From: Oikopleura dioica
Lineage: Eukaryota > Chordata > Appendicularia > Copelata > Oikopleuridae
Reading direction: 5' to 3'
Assembly: GCA_907165135.1 (NCBI GenBank)
Contig: OU015566.1
Coordinates: 2,544,501 to 2,608,500 of the forward strand
DNA: 64,000 bases
In this document: piece after piece, positions 44,614 to 54,865 of the stretch
Position numbering within the stretch: the stretch's first letter is position 1
Layout of the letters: each line of letters starts with the position of its first letter
Notes under the pieces: model-generated
Told to the model about the DNA's origin: nothing
Databases searched by the model: none
Seen by the model: the letters and a program-made list of their open reading frames with translations, nothing else
Translations under genes and position numbers: made by a program

Positions 44614-45083
44614 CTGGGGTCGGCGGTCCATCTTTCAAAGATGGGTATGAATCATACCGTATGATGGGTGCTGGGAAAGATGGGAATGATGGGTAAACCC
44701 ATCTTTCCATAACCCATCATCTGATTCTGTAAGATGGGAAAGATGGGTCTCCCAAAGATGGGTAAGATGGGTTCAAATGATGGGTAAGATGGGTTTCACT
44801 CAGTTTTAAGATCGGATGTCTATCTTGTTATCTAAACCTGATGTACAGTTTTATTCTTCCATTGATAAATGATAATGATGATTTCCTGTTTCTGAAAACC
44901 CATCATTTCCTTCTCTGACACCCATAATTCCCATATTTGGAACTCATCTTCCCCACCTTTCGGTTACCCATCTTTCCCATCTTTGAAACCCATCTTTCCT
45001 ATCATTCCCATCTTACCCATCTTTCGGGAAAACCCATCTTTCCCTAACCCATCTTTGTTTGAAAGATGGGTCGCCGACCCCAG
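44614..45083. mobile_element. hAT-like fold-back MITE A
   Basis: 470 bp with ends CTGGGGTCGGCG and CGCCGACCCCAG (the right inner end carries one changed base) and a perfect 8-bp target duplication AATTAAAC at 44606-44613 and 45084-45091. The left half is packed with (G)ATGGGTAAGATGGG-type short repeats and the right half with their complement, so the whole can fold on itself. Confidence 0.85.
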
Positions 45084-45133
45084 AATTAAACATACCAGAA
45101 AATAACGTGATCATATAAGTTAGGTATATCTTA

Positions 45134-45170
45134 TTACCGCGATTAGCATATCTGACTGACTGATTTATTA
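45134..45170. repeat. Solo end related to the TA-flanked MITE
   Basis: TACCGCGATTAGCATATCTG followed by ACTGACTGATT matches the left end of the element at 48859. No matching right end was seen nearby. Confidence 0.6.
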
Positions 45171-45204
45171 TATTTTTATTCAAATCACGAAAAAGTATTC
45201 GAAA

Positions 45205-48200
45205 ACATCAGAATTTACAATGATCTTCGATTCTCGGAATCACCCTTTTCCGAGCTGAACTCTCTGCCCAAACTGACCATTCACCGCGAAGAAATTGGCC
45301 TGGACTGGCAGAAAAATCCCTGCAAACCGTCATCGATGATTTGCGATGCCGTGCCTCGCTGGATCCCCTTGACAGCAAGCGATAAAACGGCAACACAAGA
45401 GCAGTGCTCTTTTACACTTCGCGAATCCGATTCGACGGCAAATTCAGAAATATTACCATGATTAAGAATTGTCTGGGGCTAATGACTAATTTGCATGCAG
45501 GCACAATGGATTTGTAAGTGTCCTGCTTCAAGAATTTTGTTCATTAACGGATTTTAGAAAACAGGAAGCCCGTCAGATTTGCGGAACTTTGGATGCAAGT
45601 CTTCCTCGCCCGAAAACAAAGGACGATATTCTACAAATAAGTATTTTTTCATCAATTTTTTCGGAATAATATTTGCCGATTTTTAAAATAGTCAATTTCG
45701 CCATGCAAATTTTGCCAAATATTTTCGACCGACCTGAGTTCTCGGCTGGAGATACCGTCGCTTACTTGAACCGGCGAACGATGACGGACTACAGGTCAGG
45801 CTAGCGATCTTTTGAGGCCATCAAAGACACTTCTCGCGCTTTCCACTTCTTTGACTAGCATCAAAAAGCTTCGTGACGGCAAACAATATTGGCAAATTGG
45901 CGGACAGCGATGGCAACATCCTCGATAATTTCTCTTTCATCTCTCGCAACACTTTAGGAGAACTTGATCCAGAGTACTCTTATTTAACTGTCGATGTGAG
46001 AGACTCTCATGGAAATTGCGACCCTTACTGCGTTAAAATGGAGCCACGTTCTCTCTTCAAATGGTCAATCCAAAGTGTCGATCCTGAAAGAGGATTGTAC
46101 GCGACTCTTGGTGAGACCATTCATCTTTTTCTCCTTTTAATTTTAAGTTTGTTTCTACGAAAATGGGTTTGATTGGACAATAAGCCATCATGACAAGAAT
46201 ATAAGAGATGGTAAGCGAGAAGAGATACCAGTCATATTTTCAGTTAGGATGATTCAAAAACTTTTTTGGGGCCGGAAATCGTAAAAACTGCAAGTGCAGT
46301 TTTCTTCAGCTCGTCAAGACGAGTCGAATGATGGGTCTAACTCCTGATAATTCTAAGGATCGACCGGCTTACCGGCTGGTTTCCGAAAAATACGTTGTCA
46401 CCGGACGGTTTGTTCTAGAAGTGATAGACTAATGTTTGACACCGGAAAAAGTTCCTTAAAGTAAGTTCTCTTGCAGGGTAAAAGATGAGGGTTTTATCAA
46501 TACTCTGAAGAGAGTTATCACTAAAATACTATTTTTGGCAAAAATGGGACTAGAAATTAGGAACGTGCAGCAACAATAAAATTTTAGTAAAAATTTCTCT
46601 TTTTAGTGATAACTCTCTTAAGAGTATTGATAGAACCTTCATCTTTTACCCTGCAGAAGAACTGACTATAAGGAACAATATCCGGTGTCAAACATTAGTC
46701 TATCACTTCTAGAACGAAAACGGCCGGTGACAACGTATTTTCCGGTAACCAGCCGGTAAACCGGTCGATCCTTAGAATTATCAGGAGTTAGACCCATCAT
46801 TCGATTGGTCTCAACGAGCTGGAAAAAACTGCACTCTAGGGTCGGCACCGACCACGACTTTCCCAGGTCGGGTTGGTCGGTCCCCCAGAAATTGGGCGAA
46901 ATCTGTGGTCGCTTTGGTTGGTCGGGTCGCCTTAATTTTTGGTCGGTTTCTGGTCGGTCGGTGGTCGGTTTTGGTCCGGTCGGGTCGGTTTTATCCAACC
47001 AAACTATGATTCGCTTTTAGTTATTCACAAAAATAATACTCGAGTGGTGAAGAAAATGCGTAGGTGTCCGACCAAAAACCGACCAACCCGACCATAAACC
47101 GATCAAAATCCGACCAAAACCGACCATAAACCGACCATCGACCAACCAAACCCGACCACCGACCAAATAAAGGATAAAAATCTCAGGTTGGGTTGGTCGA
47201 TACCAAAATCAACCCGACCAAACACGACCAGGTCGGGTTTTGGTAGGTGGTCGGTGCCGACCCTAGACTGCACTCGCAGTTTTTTTCGATTTCGGGCCCC
47301 ACAAAAACTTTTTGAAATAATCTAGGATTTATTAAATTTATTGTTAAGATTTTACGTGGTATGAACCGAATATGTTTAACAATTTCTCGATCTTGCAAGC
47401 GTGGGATAGAAAAGGAAATGCTTGGGAAGAACTTGGCCAGAATGCAGCTTTCAGCACTTTGACGGTTTTTCAGGGCGTTAACAATCCATTTTATGGGATC
47501 GCGATGTAATTTTCAATCGAATGTTTAAAGAAAACATGTGTTTTTTAAGACGAGATTCAGAAGAGGCCTGCCAGCTTCTCGGAGGAAAATTGATAGAAAG
47601 CGACAAAGAGTTGCATTTCTTCATCAAAGCATTTCAAAGAGCGTTCGAGGACGAACAAGAGACACTAACTTACAACCAACTCGCCAATTTACGCATACCT
47701 CTCAAAATCGGCATACCTACTTTTCTAGGAAAAGCTTAAAATAATCCCCCTTTTCTCATTATTCAACGAAATTTTCGAGCTTGAACAGATATGCAACAAA
47801 ACTGCTCAGAAAGTGGGACAAAGGAACACAAAGAAACCCGATGCGGGTCTCGTGTTTTTGGTAAATTCTCAGAAAATTTAATATCAAAGCTCATTTTTCG
47901 AATTCAGATCCTTCCGAATATATCGATATTGATATCGTTCCAGTTTACAATCACGACGAATCTGGTGGCACAGTAGTTTCCACCCTCGACTTGAACTGGT
48001 TCAACTATCTTCAGGGTATTAAGGGGTCCCCTCCCGGAATTTCAAAGCTTTATAACGGGTCTCTTTGTGGGATATTTAGATTTCTCGTGTTCTGAGGATC
48101 ATTTTGATATATTATGGTACCCCCTAACAAACATCCTAACCCGAAATTTTGGCCTTCAAAAATCGCAAAAATACATGTAAATTATACTTAGCGTAAAAAT

Positions 48201-48888
48201 CGTATTTTTTTCGACTTTTCAATGTCATCCAAAATAGACAAATAAGGGGTCTTTGGAAAGCTTAGAATCTACTGATTAAGAATATTATAACCGCAGAAGA
48301 ATTTTTGGCCGTAATTCGGCGCTAGAGGGCAATTTGAAGCTAAAAAACTGGCAAAAATGGGTTCGAAAAGTTTTTCTTAAGAAAATTTTTTACTGACATG
48401 ATGAATCATGCTAAAGCTGCGCTTGAATTTAGATGAGGGTACATTTTTCATATTGAAGAAGTTATCAGAGAACTTTGATACCTCAAAACAAAGTTATTCC
48501 CACCTTTATACCCCCTAAAACGCGTTTTTTTAGGAATTCGTCTTTTTCAAAGCAAAAATTGAGGATGTTTCACTTATCCAAAAGAGCTAAAGCTGCGCTA
48601 GAATTGTAATTAGGGGATAAGCTTTTATATGCGGATTGAATTTAAAAAATCCATAAGGGAAAACGAAAGTTATTTCAATGAAAAGTTGACGATTCCGGGG
48701 GATCCCTTAAAAGAAAAGAAAGAAAAATTTTTGGACAAATATATTTAGGTCGAAATCTCCTCCGACTCTTCAGGCCAAAATCTGCCGCCGTTGACCAAAT
48801 CTGCATTCAGAAATAAATTTGATCATATTTATTATATTAGTCGTTATTTATATAGAAATACCGCGATTGGCATTTCTGACTGACTGAT
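45205..48888 (+). CDS. Secreted C-type-lectin-like protein, multi-exon, 5' end unresolved
   Basis: Reading exons by phase: about 45205..45459, 45501.., 45555.., 45692.., 45863..46111, 47401.., 47551..47728, 47789.., 47909..48015, about 48751..48888. Two short segments resemble C-type-lectin-like cores: KQEARQICGTLDASLPRP and DSEEACQLLGGKLIES. Other stretches (WDRKGNAWEELGQNA, DVRDSHGNCDPYCVKME) look extracellular with paired Cys. No signal peptide found; the first exon is probably missing. At least two introns (45460-45500 and 47729-47788) fit only as GA-AG. Two MITE clusters lie in introns. Assignment to the C-type lectin fold is tentative. Confidence 0.5.
46257..47314. mobile_element. Palindromic MITE C, interrupted by hAT-like element B
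   Basis: The ends read TTCAAAAACTTTTTTGGGGCC on the left and GGGCCCCACAAAAACTTTTTG on the right. The arms continue as long inverted copies, for example GAAGTGATAGACTAATGTTTG against CAAACATTAGTCTATCACTTC. The right arm is split by element B at 46836-47266. The whole lies in an intron of the lectin-like gene. A diverged half copy is at about 55420-55750. Confidence 0.8.
46836..47266. mobile_element. hAT-like fold-back MITE B, nested in MITE C
   Basis: 431 bp with ends CTAGGGTCGGCACCGACCAC and GTGGTCGGTGCCGACCCTAG and an 8-bp duplication ACTGCACT (46828-46835, 47267-47274). The inside is made of GGTCGG(T)n-type short repeats on the left and their complement on the right. The ends match element A (CT[A/G]GGGTCGGC), so A and B belong to one family. 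Confidence 0.85.
48019..48720. mobile_element. TTAA-flanked MITE of a different family, 702 bp
   Basis: TTAA at 48019-48022 and 48717-48720 border imperfect inverted ends (GGGGTCCCCTCCCGGAAT; ATTCCGGGGGATCCC). The inside holds two copies of a GCTAAAGCTGCGCT(T/A)GAATT motif about 180 bp apart. It lies in the last intron of the lectin-like gene. Confidence 0.7.
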
Positions 48889-49085
48889 TCTGATTTTCGA
48901 GTGAAATAGCTAATCAACCAATTAAAATTTGACTCTAGTGTCTCTTCTTTGAGAGTTCCGTCAAACCAGTGACGCCTACGCAATCTACGTTACAAATCTC
49001 CTATGTTTTTAGAGAATTTTTGGAGAATTGTAACGTCAATGTGCATCTTTCAAAAATCAGTCAGTCAGGACTGCCAATCGCGGTA
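48859..49085. mobile_element. TA-flanked MITE, 227 bp
   Basis: Inverted ends TACCGCGATTGGCATTTCTG and CAGGACTGCCAATCGCGGTA, with TA at both borders, followed inside by ACTGACTGATT and its complement. A Tc1/mariner-like origin is inferred from the TA target. Confidence 0.75.
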
Positions 49086-49109
49086 TATGTTATTTTTTTC
49101 AGAATATTT

Positions 49110-51218
49110 TTAGTAAGGATCTTTGAGTATTCCGTGAAAACAGACGATTTCTCCTCCATTTCCTTCCAATTTCGTCGGCGGAGGACATTTTTCGTTGCCG
49201 GAGTCTTTCACCCAAGCGTAGAAGCCTCTTCCATAGTAAGCCGCATAATTATCTCCAAAAAGGATCGACGCGTACCACATGTTCCCTTCCCCGAGGTCTC
49301 CAAACTGAATTCTCGCTTTCGCCATTTTTCCTTCTTTTCTGGCAGACTGATAGACAATCGTTCCATTGACACTCGCCCGAAGATAAATGCCCCGATGAAG
49401 CTTGTCAGTGTTAATGACTTTGATCATCGGGCAGCAGGATTTTCCAGTCACGTGGTTTTCAAAATAACGTTGATTTCTCGCAATTTTTTACCATCGGAGC
49501 AATTTCGGCAATCGCAGTCCCATCTTCGCGCGACACAGTGCCCTGCAGGGCTACAACATGACCCGTTTCGCATCAGCTCGATCGGCTCATCTAACTCGGG
49601 CCTGGCGAGTGTGGCATATTTCGGCCCCCTGAAAATTGGGGCTTCCAGACTGCTTGCATACCAATTCTTAAAGAAACAAGACGGCTGCGATCGAATTTTT
49701 GGGTTTTCTTTGCATTTGCTCGCGTATTTGAAGACACTGTCAAGCATGCACTCGTAGTCGAACTTAGCATAATGCAAAGTAATTCCACTGAGCAGTTTGC
49801 AAATCGGCGTGTTTTCTTCTATTGGAAACGCGAGAAAGCGCTCGTCGTGGAAAATTCGATGCTCTAAATCCATTTTCTTGAAGACGATTCCTTCAAAGAC
49901 GTCGTCGATGATTATGAACGGGATGAGCTGCATTTGACTCTGGAGCATGAATAGTGCTTTTCGGTTCAGAAATCCACCGGAGCCAGAAACCCACGCCGGA
50001 TACTTTGGATACGGCCACCTTTTTAAGGGTGTCAATTGACAATTGTCTTAATTTAAGGAGGGGGTCGACGAGAATCGGGATTTCCGTGACCAAAAATGCG
50101 GGAAAACCTGATTAGATAGGCAAAATCTGATTTTACTGGTGGATAGAATAGGGTTGTGAAAATCAGGCGGCGAAAACTAGAAAAATTTTTGGCCAGAAAA
50201 ATCGGTCAAAAATCTCGTCAAAGTAGGGCCATTTTCTCGAAAATGCACCATAAATTGTCAATTTCTTTACAATTTTGTTCATTTCGACCCCTAAATCTAA
50301 TTTTTATCAAATGATTTTAGACTCAACAAATTCGGGAGAATCTGTAGATTCCAAAAAATATAAGATTCATATCCTGACTATGTGTTTAAGCGAAATTACG
50401 ATCACCTTGAAAAAATTCTCGTCGACCCCCCCCCCTGAAAATTAGATATTCTCAAGGTTTTTATATTTTATAATTTTTTAATAATTATTTTTAAAAGTTT
50501 TTTATTATTTTATTATTATCACTTATAATTATATCATTATTATTTGATACCCTTAAATTTTGTCTCTGAACTCTTGTTTCTCAATCGTTGAGTCATATCC
50601 ACTGCCAAATTTCATTCCCCACATTGCCGCCTCATCCTCAGCGAGGTCCCATTTTTCCTCAAAAAACTCCAATATTTTCAGCGGGTTCAGAAAAGTGTCA
50701 TCATCGCCGCGATAGACAAATTTAACATTAGGTGCGTTTTGCGTCGTCCAAGAGAAGAACATTTGCTCCTTGACTGTCAAGTTCCAGTAGTTTTCCTTGA
50801 ACTCGCCGTACAAGATATCATCGTGGAGTTTTAGCTCTTCGAGGATTTCGTGATTTTCATCCATTTCTTTTTGCCCGAGAAGGAAGACAAACTTGACTTT
50901 GAATTTATGCTTGTATAAATTTGCGTTTCCGAAAGATCTTCTTATGGCATCTCGTCGTTGACGCTTGGTTGAAACTGTTTTGATGCCAAAAATAATCTCG
51001 ATTTCTTCGAGCGGCTCTTTCGGGGAATGAAGAATTTTGTAAGGAAGAATGTTCGTTTTTTGGGGGATGTAGGATCCGTTGTTGATAAAAAACTTCAGGT
51101 TCGTTTCATCTTTAGAGCTGTTTGTTCTTTTTTCTTGGAGGAAGATTCTCTGGCTTATAAGAATAAACACAATTAAAGAATAAATCAGAAGAAACCCAAA
51201 CTTTTTTTGGGCAATCAT
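49110..51218 (-). CDS. GT31 glycosyltransferase (beta-1,3-galactosyltransferase-like), second gene, with an apparent break
   Basis: Exons complement(50572..51218) and complement(49110..50028). Type II anchor at the N-terminus (FGFLLIYSLIVFILISQRIF), then GT31 motifs: KTVSTKRQRRDAIRRSFGN, VKFVFLLGQK, NLTVKEQMFFSW, the metal-binding DDD in VYRGDDDTF, and across the splice EWPYPKYPAWVSGSGGF and PFIIIDDVFEGIVF. It transfers a sugar in beta-1,3 linkage in the Golgi. In exon 2 the reading shifts by one base near 49475-49477 (minus strand AAA), after which the C-terminus ends CFHGILKDPY; either a mutation or a sequence error. It is divergent from the O-fucosyltransferase gene, with 156 bp between the ATGs. 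Confidence 0.75.
50053..50432. mobile_element. MITE-like element in the intron of the second GT31 gene
   Basis: GGAGGGGGTCGACGAGAAT after TTAA at 50053 is mirrored by ATTCTCGTCGACCCCCC near 50415-50432. The right border lacks a clear TTAA. The G-rich end style resembles the TTAA-flanked families above. Confidence 0.6.
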
Positions 51219-51374
51219 TTTTTTTCTTTTTTTACCGGCGCAGACGAGAATCGCCGGTTGTTTCTGCTGGTGCACTCGAAACCGCATGTAAAATATTGCG
51301 AGAAAGCTCTTCAAAATAGCACCCTTAGACCAAGAACATCCACAAGAATTTTTCGCTCAATACAAAAAAGAAAG

Positions 51375-53121
51375 ATGATAAGAGATAATTCTGTAAAATT
51401 GACTCTGATTCTGATTCTAACTTTTTTATTTTTCGCATTTTTGGGAAAAACATACTCGAAATTGTCGGTTTCGGAAATGAATCAGAAGCTTCAAGATAAA
51501 ATGAATTATTTACAAGAAAAAGAGAAAGGACAAGAATCGCCGCCAAACAACTTTACTTTTCAAAAAAATTGTTCTTCAAGGAATATTCCGAATTATGAGA
51601 AGAACACTGAAGCAGGGTTCTTACAGCTTAAAACAGCTTGCTTTTGAATTTTAATTCATGAGAACCCCCTATTAAAGGAAAGCGTATTCTTATACCAGTG
51701 CTTGTCTGGGGTCCGAACAATCAACTTCAAGGACTTCGAGAAGCAGTGTACATCGCCAAAGCTCTGAACCGTTCACTCGCTGTGCCCATATTCTATCCAA
51801 ACTGGAATCAATGGGAAAAACTGCCAACAGTTATCAACGCTTCTATGCGTGTCGACGTAGAAAGTCTCTCGAAAGTCGTCTCCTTAATTGATCCGGCAGA
51901 AGTTTCAACGCTTTGTGATGGAAAAATCGACGCTGTTTTTTATACAAGAAACGATGGCGATGGCCATGATGCAGTAAACATGGAGTATTACGGTCTGAAG
52001 TACGCGGAAGAGCATATCTATAGCGATCGTTTTTCAAGAGAAATGCCGTTTCGAGATGCAATCAACCGCACCCAAGTCGCTGAGTACTTTTCTTCTGATG
52101 TTAAATGCGCTCAATTACAATTTCCCTGGAGCACGATTCCTGCTGAAGAAATTTCGAAGCAAACTCAACTCAAAAGCAGACAAAGAAGTGGTGAATTCAA
52201 AGAACTGATAGAAATAATCAAGCACACAAGGAGGCCAGTGTTTATCAGAGAAGCGGCGAAAAAATTTTTGGAAATAAATGGAATTGAAAAAATTGCCGTG
52301 ATGCATTGGCGATATGATGATGTAAGAATTGATATCGAGAAAGAATAATAGAATGCGTTCAGAACGACTATATTCACAACAAAAACTGGCGAAGGCAAAT
52401 GGCCGAGGATTTTATTTTGGAGATAAGGGTTCGAAATCACCAAGACCAATTTGCCTACGTACCTTGATTTCAAAGAGGTAATCATTCGAGCCATCAAATA
52501 TCTCTAGAATCTCTGCTAGTGGTTAGGGTTAGGGACTGGGAACTCTAAAGGGGGGCGAAGCCCCCTTGTTTTGGCCTTAGGGGGGGGCGGGGGCGTGATT
52601 TCTCGAGTCTAGTTAATTTTGTCGAGAGATTTTTGAACCCTGATTGAGATGAAGTCTGAAGAAAAGTATCAAAAGAAATTCGGCACTGAGCTATCAAAAA
52701 CACTAAAATCGAAGAACCTAACAACAATCTACTTCGCCAGTCCTCCAGACGAAAAACCTCTTTTAGAAAAAATTGAGAAAGAATTAGATGGACAAAAAGT
52801 CGTAAGCGATCAACTACTTGTGGAATTTTTGCAAGAAGAGTTCAAAAATTGCGTTGAAATCAAGGAAGACTTTGGAGATATCATCTCGCTGATGGAACAA
52901 GAGCTTTGTTATTTGTCAACGCTTTTTGTTTATTCTTGTTTTAGCACGTGGAGGTACCAATGAAACATTCTTAGATCTTGCCTAACTGTTTCTTTCCTAG
53001 CGCGAATGTTTTACTTGAAAGACAAATCGACGGGTTCTTCGAGAACGAGACGAATGTCAAACTCATTGCAAGTGCTATTGGCAAAGAATACACTGGCCTT
53101 TGCTTTCCTGACAATCCTTGA
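51375..53121 (+). CDS. O-fucosyltransferase-like glycosyltransferase
   Basis: Exons about 51375..51600, 51683..about 52322, about 52355.., 52640..52950 and 53002..53121. Type II anchor (LTLILILTFLFFAFLG), then the GDP-fucose-site region WGPNNQLQGLREAVYIAKAL with LNRSLAVPIFYPN, a central HWRYDD motif, and the C-terminal SLMEQELCYLSTLFVYS followed by STWSANV, formed across the last splice. These are hallmarks of the protein O-fucosyltransferase superfamily. The ends of exons 1 and 2 are not fully resolved; intron 1 may have a GC or GG donor. A poly(A) signal follows the stop. Intron 52430-52640 carries a telomere-like repeat and a hairpin. Confidence 0.7.
52516..52585 (+). repeat. Telomere-like repeat and G-rich hairpin in an intron
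   Basis: GGTTAGGGTTAGGGA at about 52519-52533 is a short TTAGGG array. It is followed by GGGGGGCGAAGCCCCC, a perfect hairpin with an A-A-type loop, and a further G-rich run. Confidence 0.75.
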
Positions 53122-53606
53122 AAATAAAAAATGAAAAAAGATGACGTTGTGAATTTTTATGGTTAGAAATTCTCTTGGGATAACCCGGGTACACACAATT
53201 TTCGAAATTTTTATTCCAGATTTATCCTTTTTCGTTTTTTTTGAAAAATGCCAAATCATTTTAAATTCTTGTTGTGATTTTTTGTGGCTTGGTCAATTCC
53301 AAAATATTTCTTTTGCCGATTTAACTAGAATCTGTATCATAAACCCGTATGGGACACAGGCTATGGCTTATTTTTTCAAATTTGCAGGAAAATATTTTAA
53401 TGCTAAATTTGCTCTTTATCTTTGAATTTACGCGAAGAAATACAATAACTCCCTTACTGAAAACACCCTAAAGAAACAAATATCATTTTTTTAAATATGC
53501 GAGATTGTTTTATTTTTTAAGATATCACCAGAAATAAGGAAAATAAGGAGTACAGAATCATTTTGCCGAGCCAATTTTTTCGTAAAATTATTCACAAAAT
53601 GAATAA
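53122..53606. other. Intergenic; holds the 3' end of the inverted duplication
   Basis: No gene is seen in 53122-53490. From about 53491 the sequence is the inverted counterpart of 63885-64000, with a poly(A) signal for the minus-strand gene (AATAAA on that strand near 53510). Confidence 0.6.
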
Positions 53607-54512
53607 TTATGAGAGAATAGGAAGAGAGAAGTCAAGATCGTAGCTGGATGTAGAAGAGAGTCCGTGTCGGTTGGTGAACCAGATGTCGTTGAATGTGGCA
53701 TCATTGCTTCCGTAAAGCGTCACAGTTGCCGAAACACCGCTGCCGTTGGGAATGGTGAATGAGAGTCCGTCGGAGTTACCAGCGAAGAATTGATTTGGCT
53801 TGTTAGCATCGGAGGTGGAGGCGTAAGCGGAAATTGAAGGGGCAAAGCAAGTTCTGCAGACGGAAGCGATCGAGCCCAGTCGTGGGATTCGGTTGTTGGT
53901 GTCGTGCATTTGATGGCACTGTGCGAGGTCTCTCAAAGCTGTGCCTCCTGTGATCGAGTTCTGTTGCTTGAGGTCCCAGCAAGCTTGAGCGTTCTTGCAG
54001 CCAGTGCAGATCTGGGTCAACTTACCAGCTTGATGACTTCGTCGGACTTCGAGGAAGCAAACCTCGCCATTTTCGCATGGCTGGTTGACCTCATCGTTTG
54101 TTTGACCAACAACGGCGCACTTTGCTGGGGTCATAACGTCGCACTTGATGCAGTGTTTAGTGATTCTGGAAGTGGTGGTGAAAGTCTGAGTGGTCGGCGA
54201 CGTAGTGGTGGCCTGCACAACTCCGAAGTATCGAGCCTCGTCTTTGTCTCGTCCGGCCTCGTCGGCAACAGCGGCATCAGCGTCAGCGGCGGCAGCGTCG
54301 GCGTCGTCGTAGTTGTACGCAGCAGAAAGAGAGTTGTAATCGCTGCCGTAGGCTGAGTCGTAGAAGGCTCCGCTATCGAATCCAGCGTAAGCACTGTCTC
54401 CGTAGTCGAAAGCAGAATCCCCGAAGGAGAAAGTTCGTGCATCATCTCCAGCTTCGGAAGCAGCAAAGTCCTGAGCGGAAGCGATGGCCAAAGTAGCAGC
54501 GAAAAGTTTCAT
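53607..54512 (-). CDS. Oikosin-like secreted Cys-rich protein, copy 1
   Basis: 301 residues in one exon from ATG 54512. Signal peptide (MKLFAATLAIASAQ), then an acidic Ala/Asp/Tyr-rich stretch (repeated DSA.DYGDSAY-like units and DADAAAADADAAVADEA), a Thr-rich link, and a Cys-rich module at about 115-230 with CIKCDV, CENGEVC, CTGCKNAQAC and CRTCF. The C-terminus is a beta-rich, Cys-free part. The build fits a structural protein of the larvacean house (oikosin); this name is an inference. It has a twin at 62975-63880 that differs at about ten residues (for example GGTALRD against AKALRN). A TATAAAAG box lies 85 bp upstream. Confidence 0.7.
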   Translation of the reverse strand: MKLFAATLAIASAQDFAASEAGDDARTFSFGDSAFDYGDSAYAGFDSGAFYDSAYGSDYNSLSAAYNYDDADAAAADADAAVADEAGRDKDEARYFGVVQATTTSPTTQTFTTTSRITKHCIKCDVMTPAKCAVVGQTNDEVNQPCENGEVCFLEVRRSHQAGKLTQICTGCKNAQACWDLKQQNSITGGTALRDLAQCHQMHDTNNRIPRLGSIASVCRTCFAPSISAYASTSDANKPNQFFAGNSDGLSFTIPNGSGVSATVTLYGSNDATFNDIWFTNRHGLSSTSSYDLDFSLPILS

Positions 54513-54596
54513 GATTCGTCGAGTTTTAAGTACAAATCAAAAGATTACTTATACTGAGACTCTTATAAGTTCTGATGAAAAAGACGACACTTTTTT

Positions 54597-54606
54597 CTTT
54601 TATAGG
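54597..54606 (-). promoter_or_regulatory. TATA box of copy 1
   Basis: CCTATAAAAG on the minus strand, about 85 bp before the ATG, identical in the other copy at 62881-62890. Confidence 0.7.
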
Positions 54607-54694
54607 ATAACGCTGCCACAATCATAAATAACAAGTCGTCAAAAAACTATGCCATCTCGATAAAGTGAAAATAGCGACGCTTTGTCTCTAAACA

Positions 54695-54865
54695 AATAAG
54701 CGGGGTTCTCCGCTTTGTGTTGGTGCTAAAAACTCGCAATGCCCAAGTACAGGCAGGTGTCAAGCTGTGCAAATAGGATGCAACGGGCCCACCGACACGC
54801 GCAACCTGCTGCGATGTCCTGCAGAGACTGGTCCTAGCACCAATTTCGAGCAACGCTCGGTTTGA
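54695..54865. ncRNA. Possible structured RNA
   Basis: A hairpin AGCGG-GGTTCT-CCGCT (about 54699-54714) is followed by TTGGTGCTA (from about 54719), which pairs with TAGCACCAA (about 54834-54842) to close a 125-base region holding a GCAGGT/ACCTGC pair. A GAGC-AAC-GCTC hairpin follows. The family and the transcribed strand are not recognised; it could be a relic of a repeat. Confidence 0.3.

Larger units (their letters stand above)
53491..54645. repeat. Left arm of a large inverted duplication
   Basis: This arm matches about 62855-64000 in reverse orientation, from the promoter region through the coding part to beyond the poly(A) signal; few differences are seen. The right arm may continue past the window end. 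Confidence 0.9.

Noticed and set aside
48969-49757. 262-codon plus-strand ORF
   Set aside because: Antisense to the GT31 gene on the minus strand, which carries the real motifs.
53904-54356. Antisense ORFs over the 301-residue secreted proteins
   Set aside because: They are shadows of the signal-peptide-bearing frame on the other strand.
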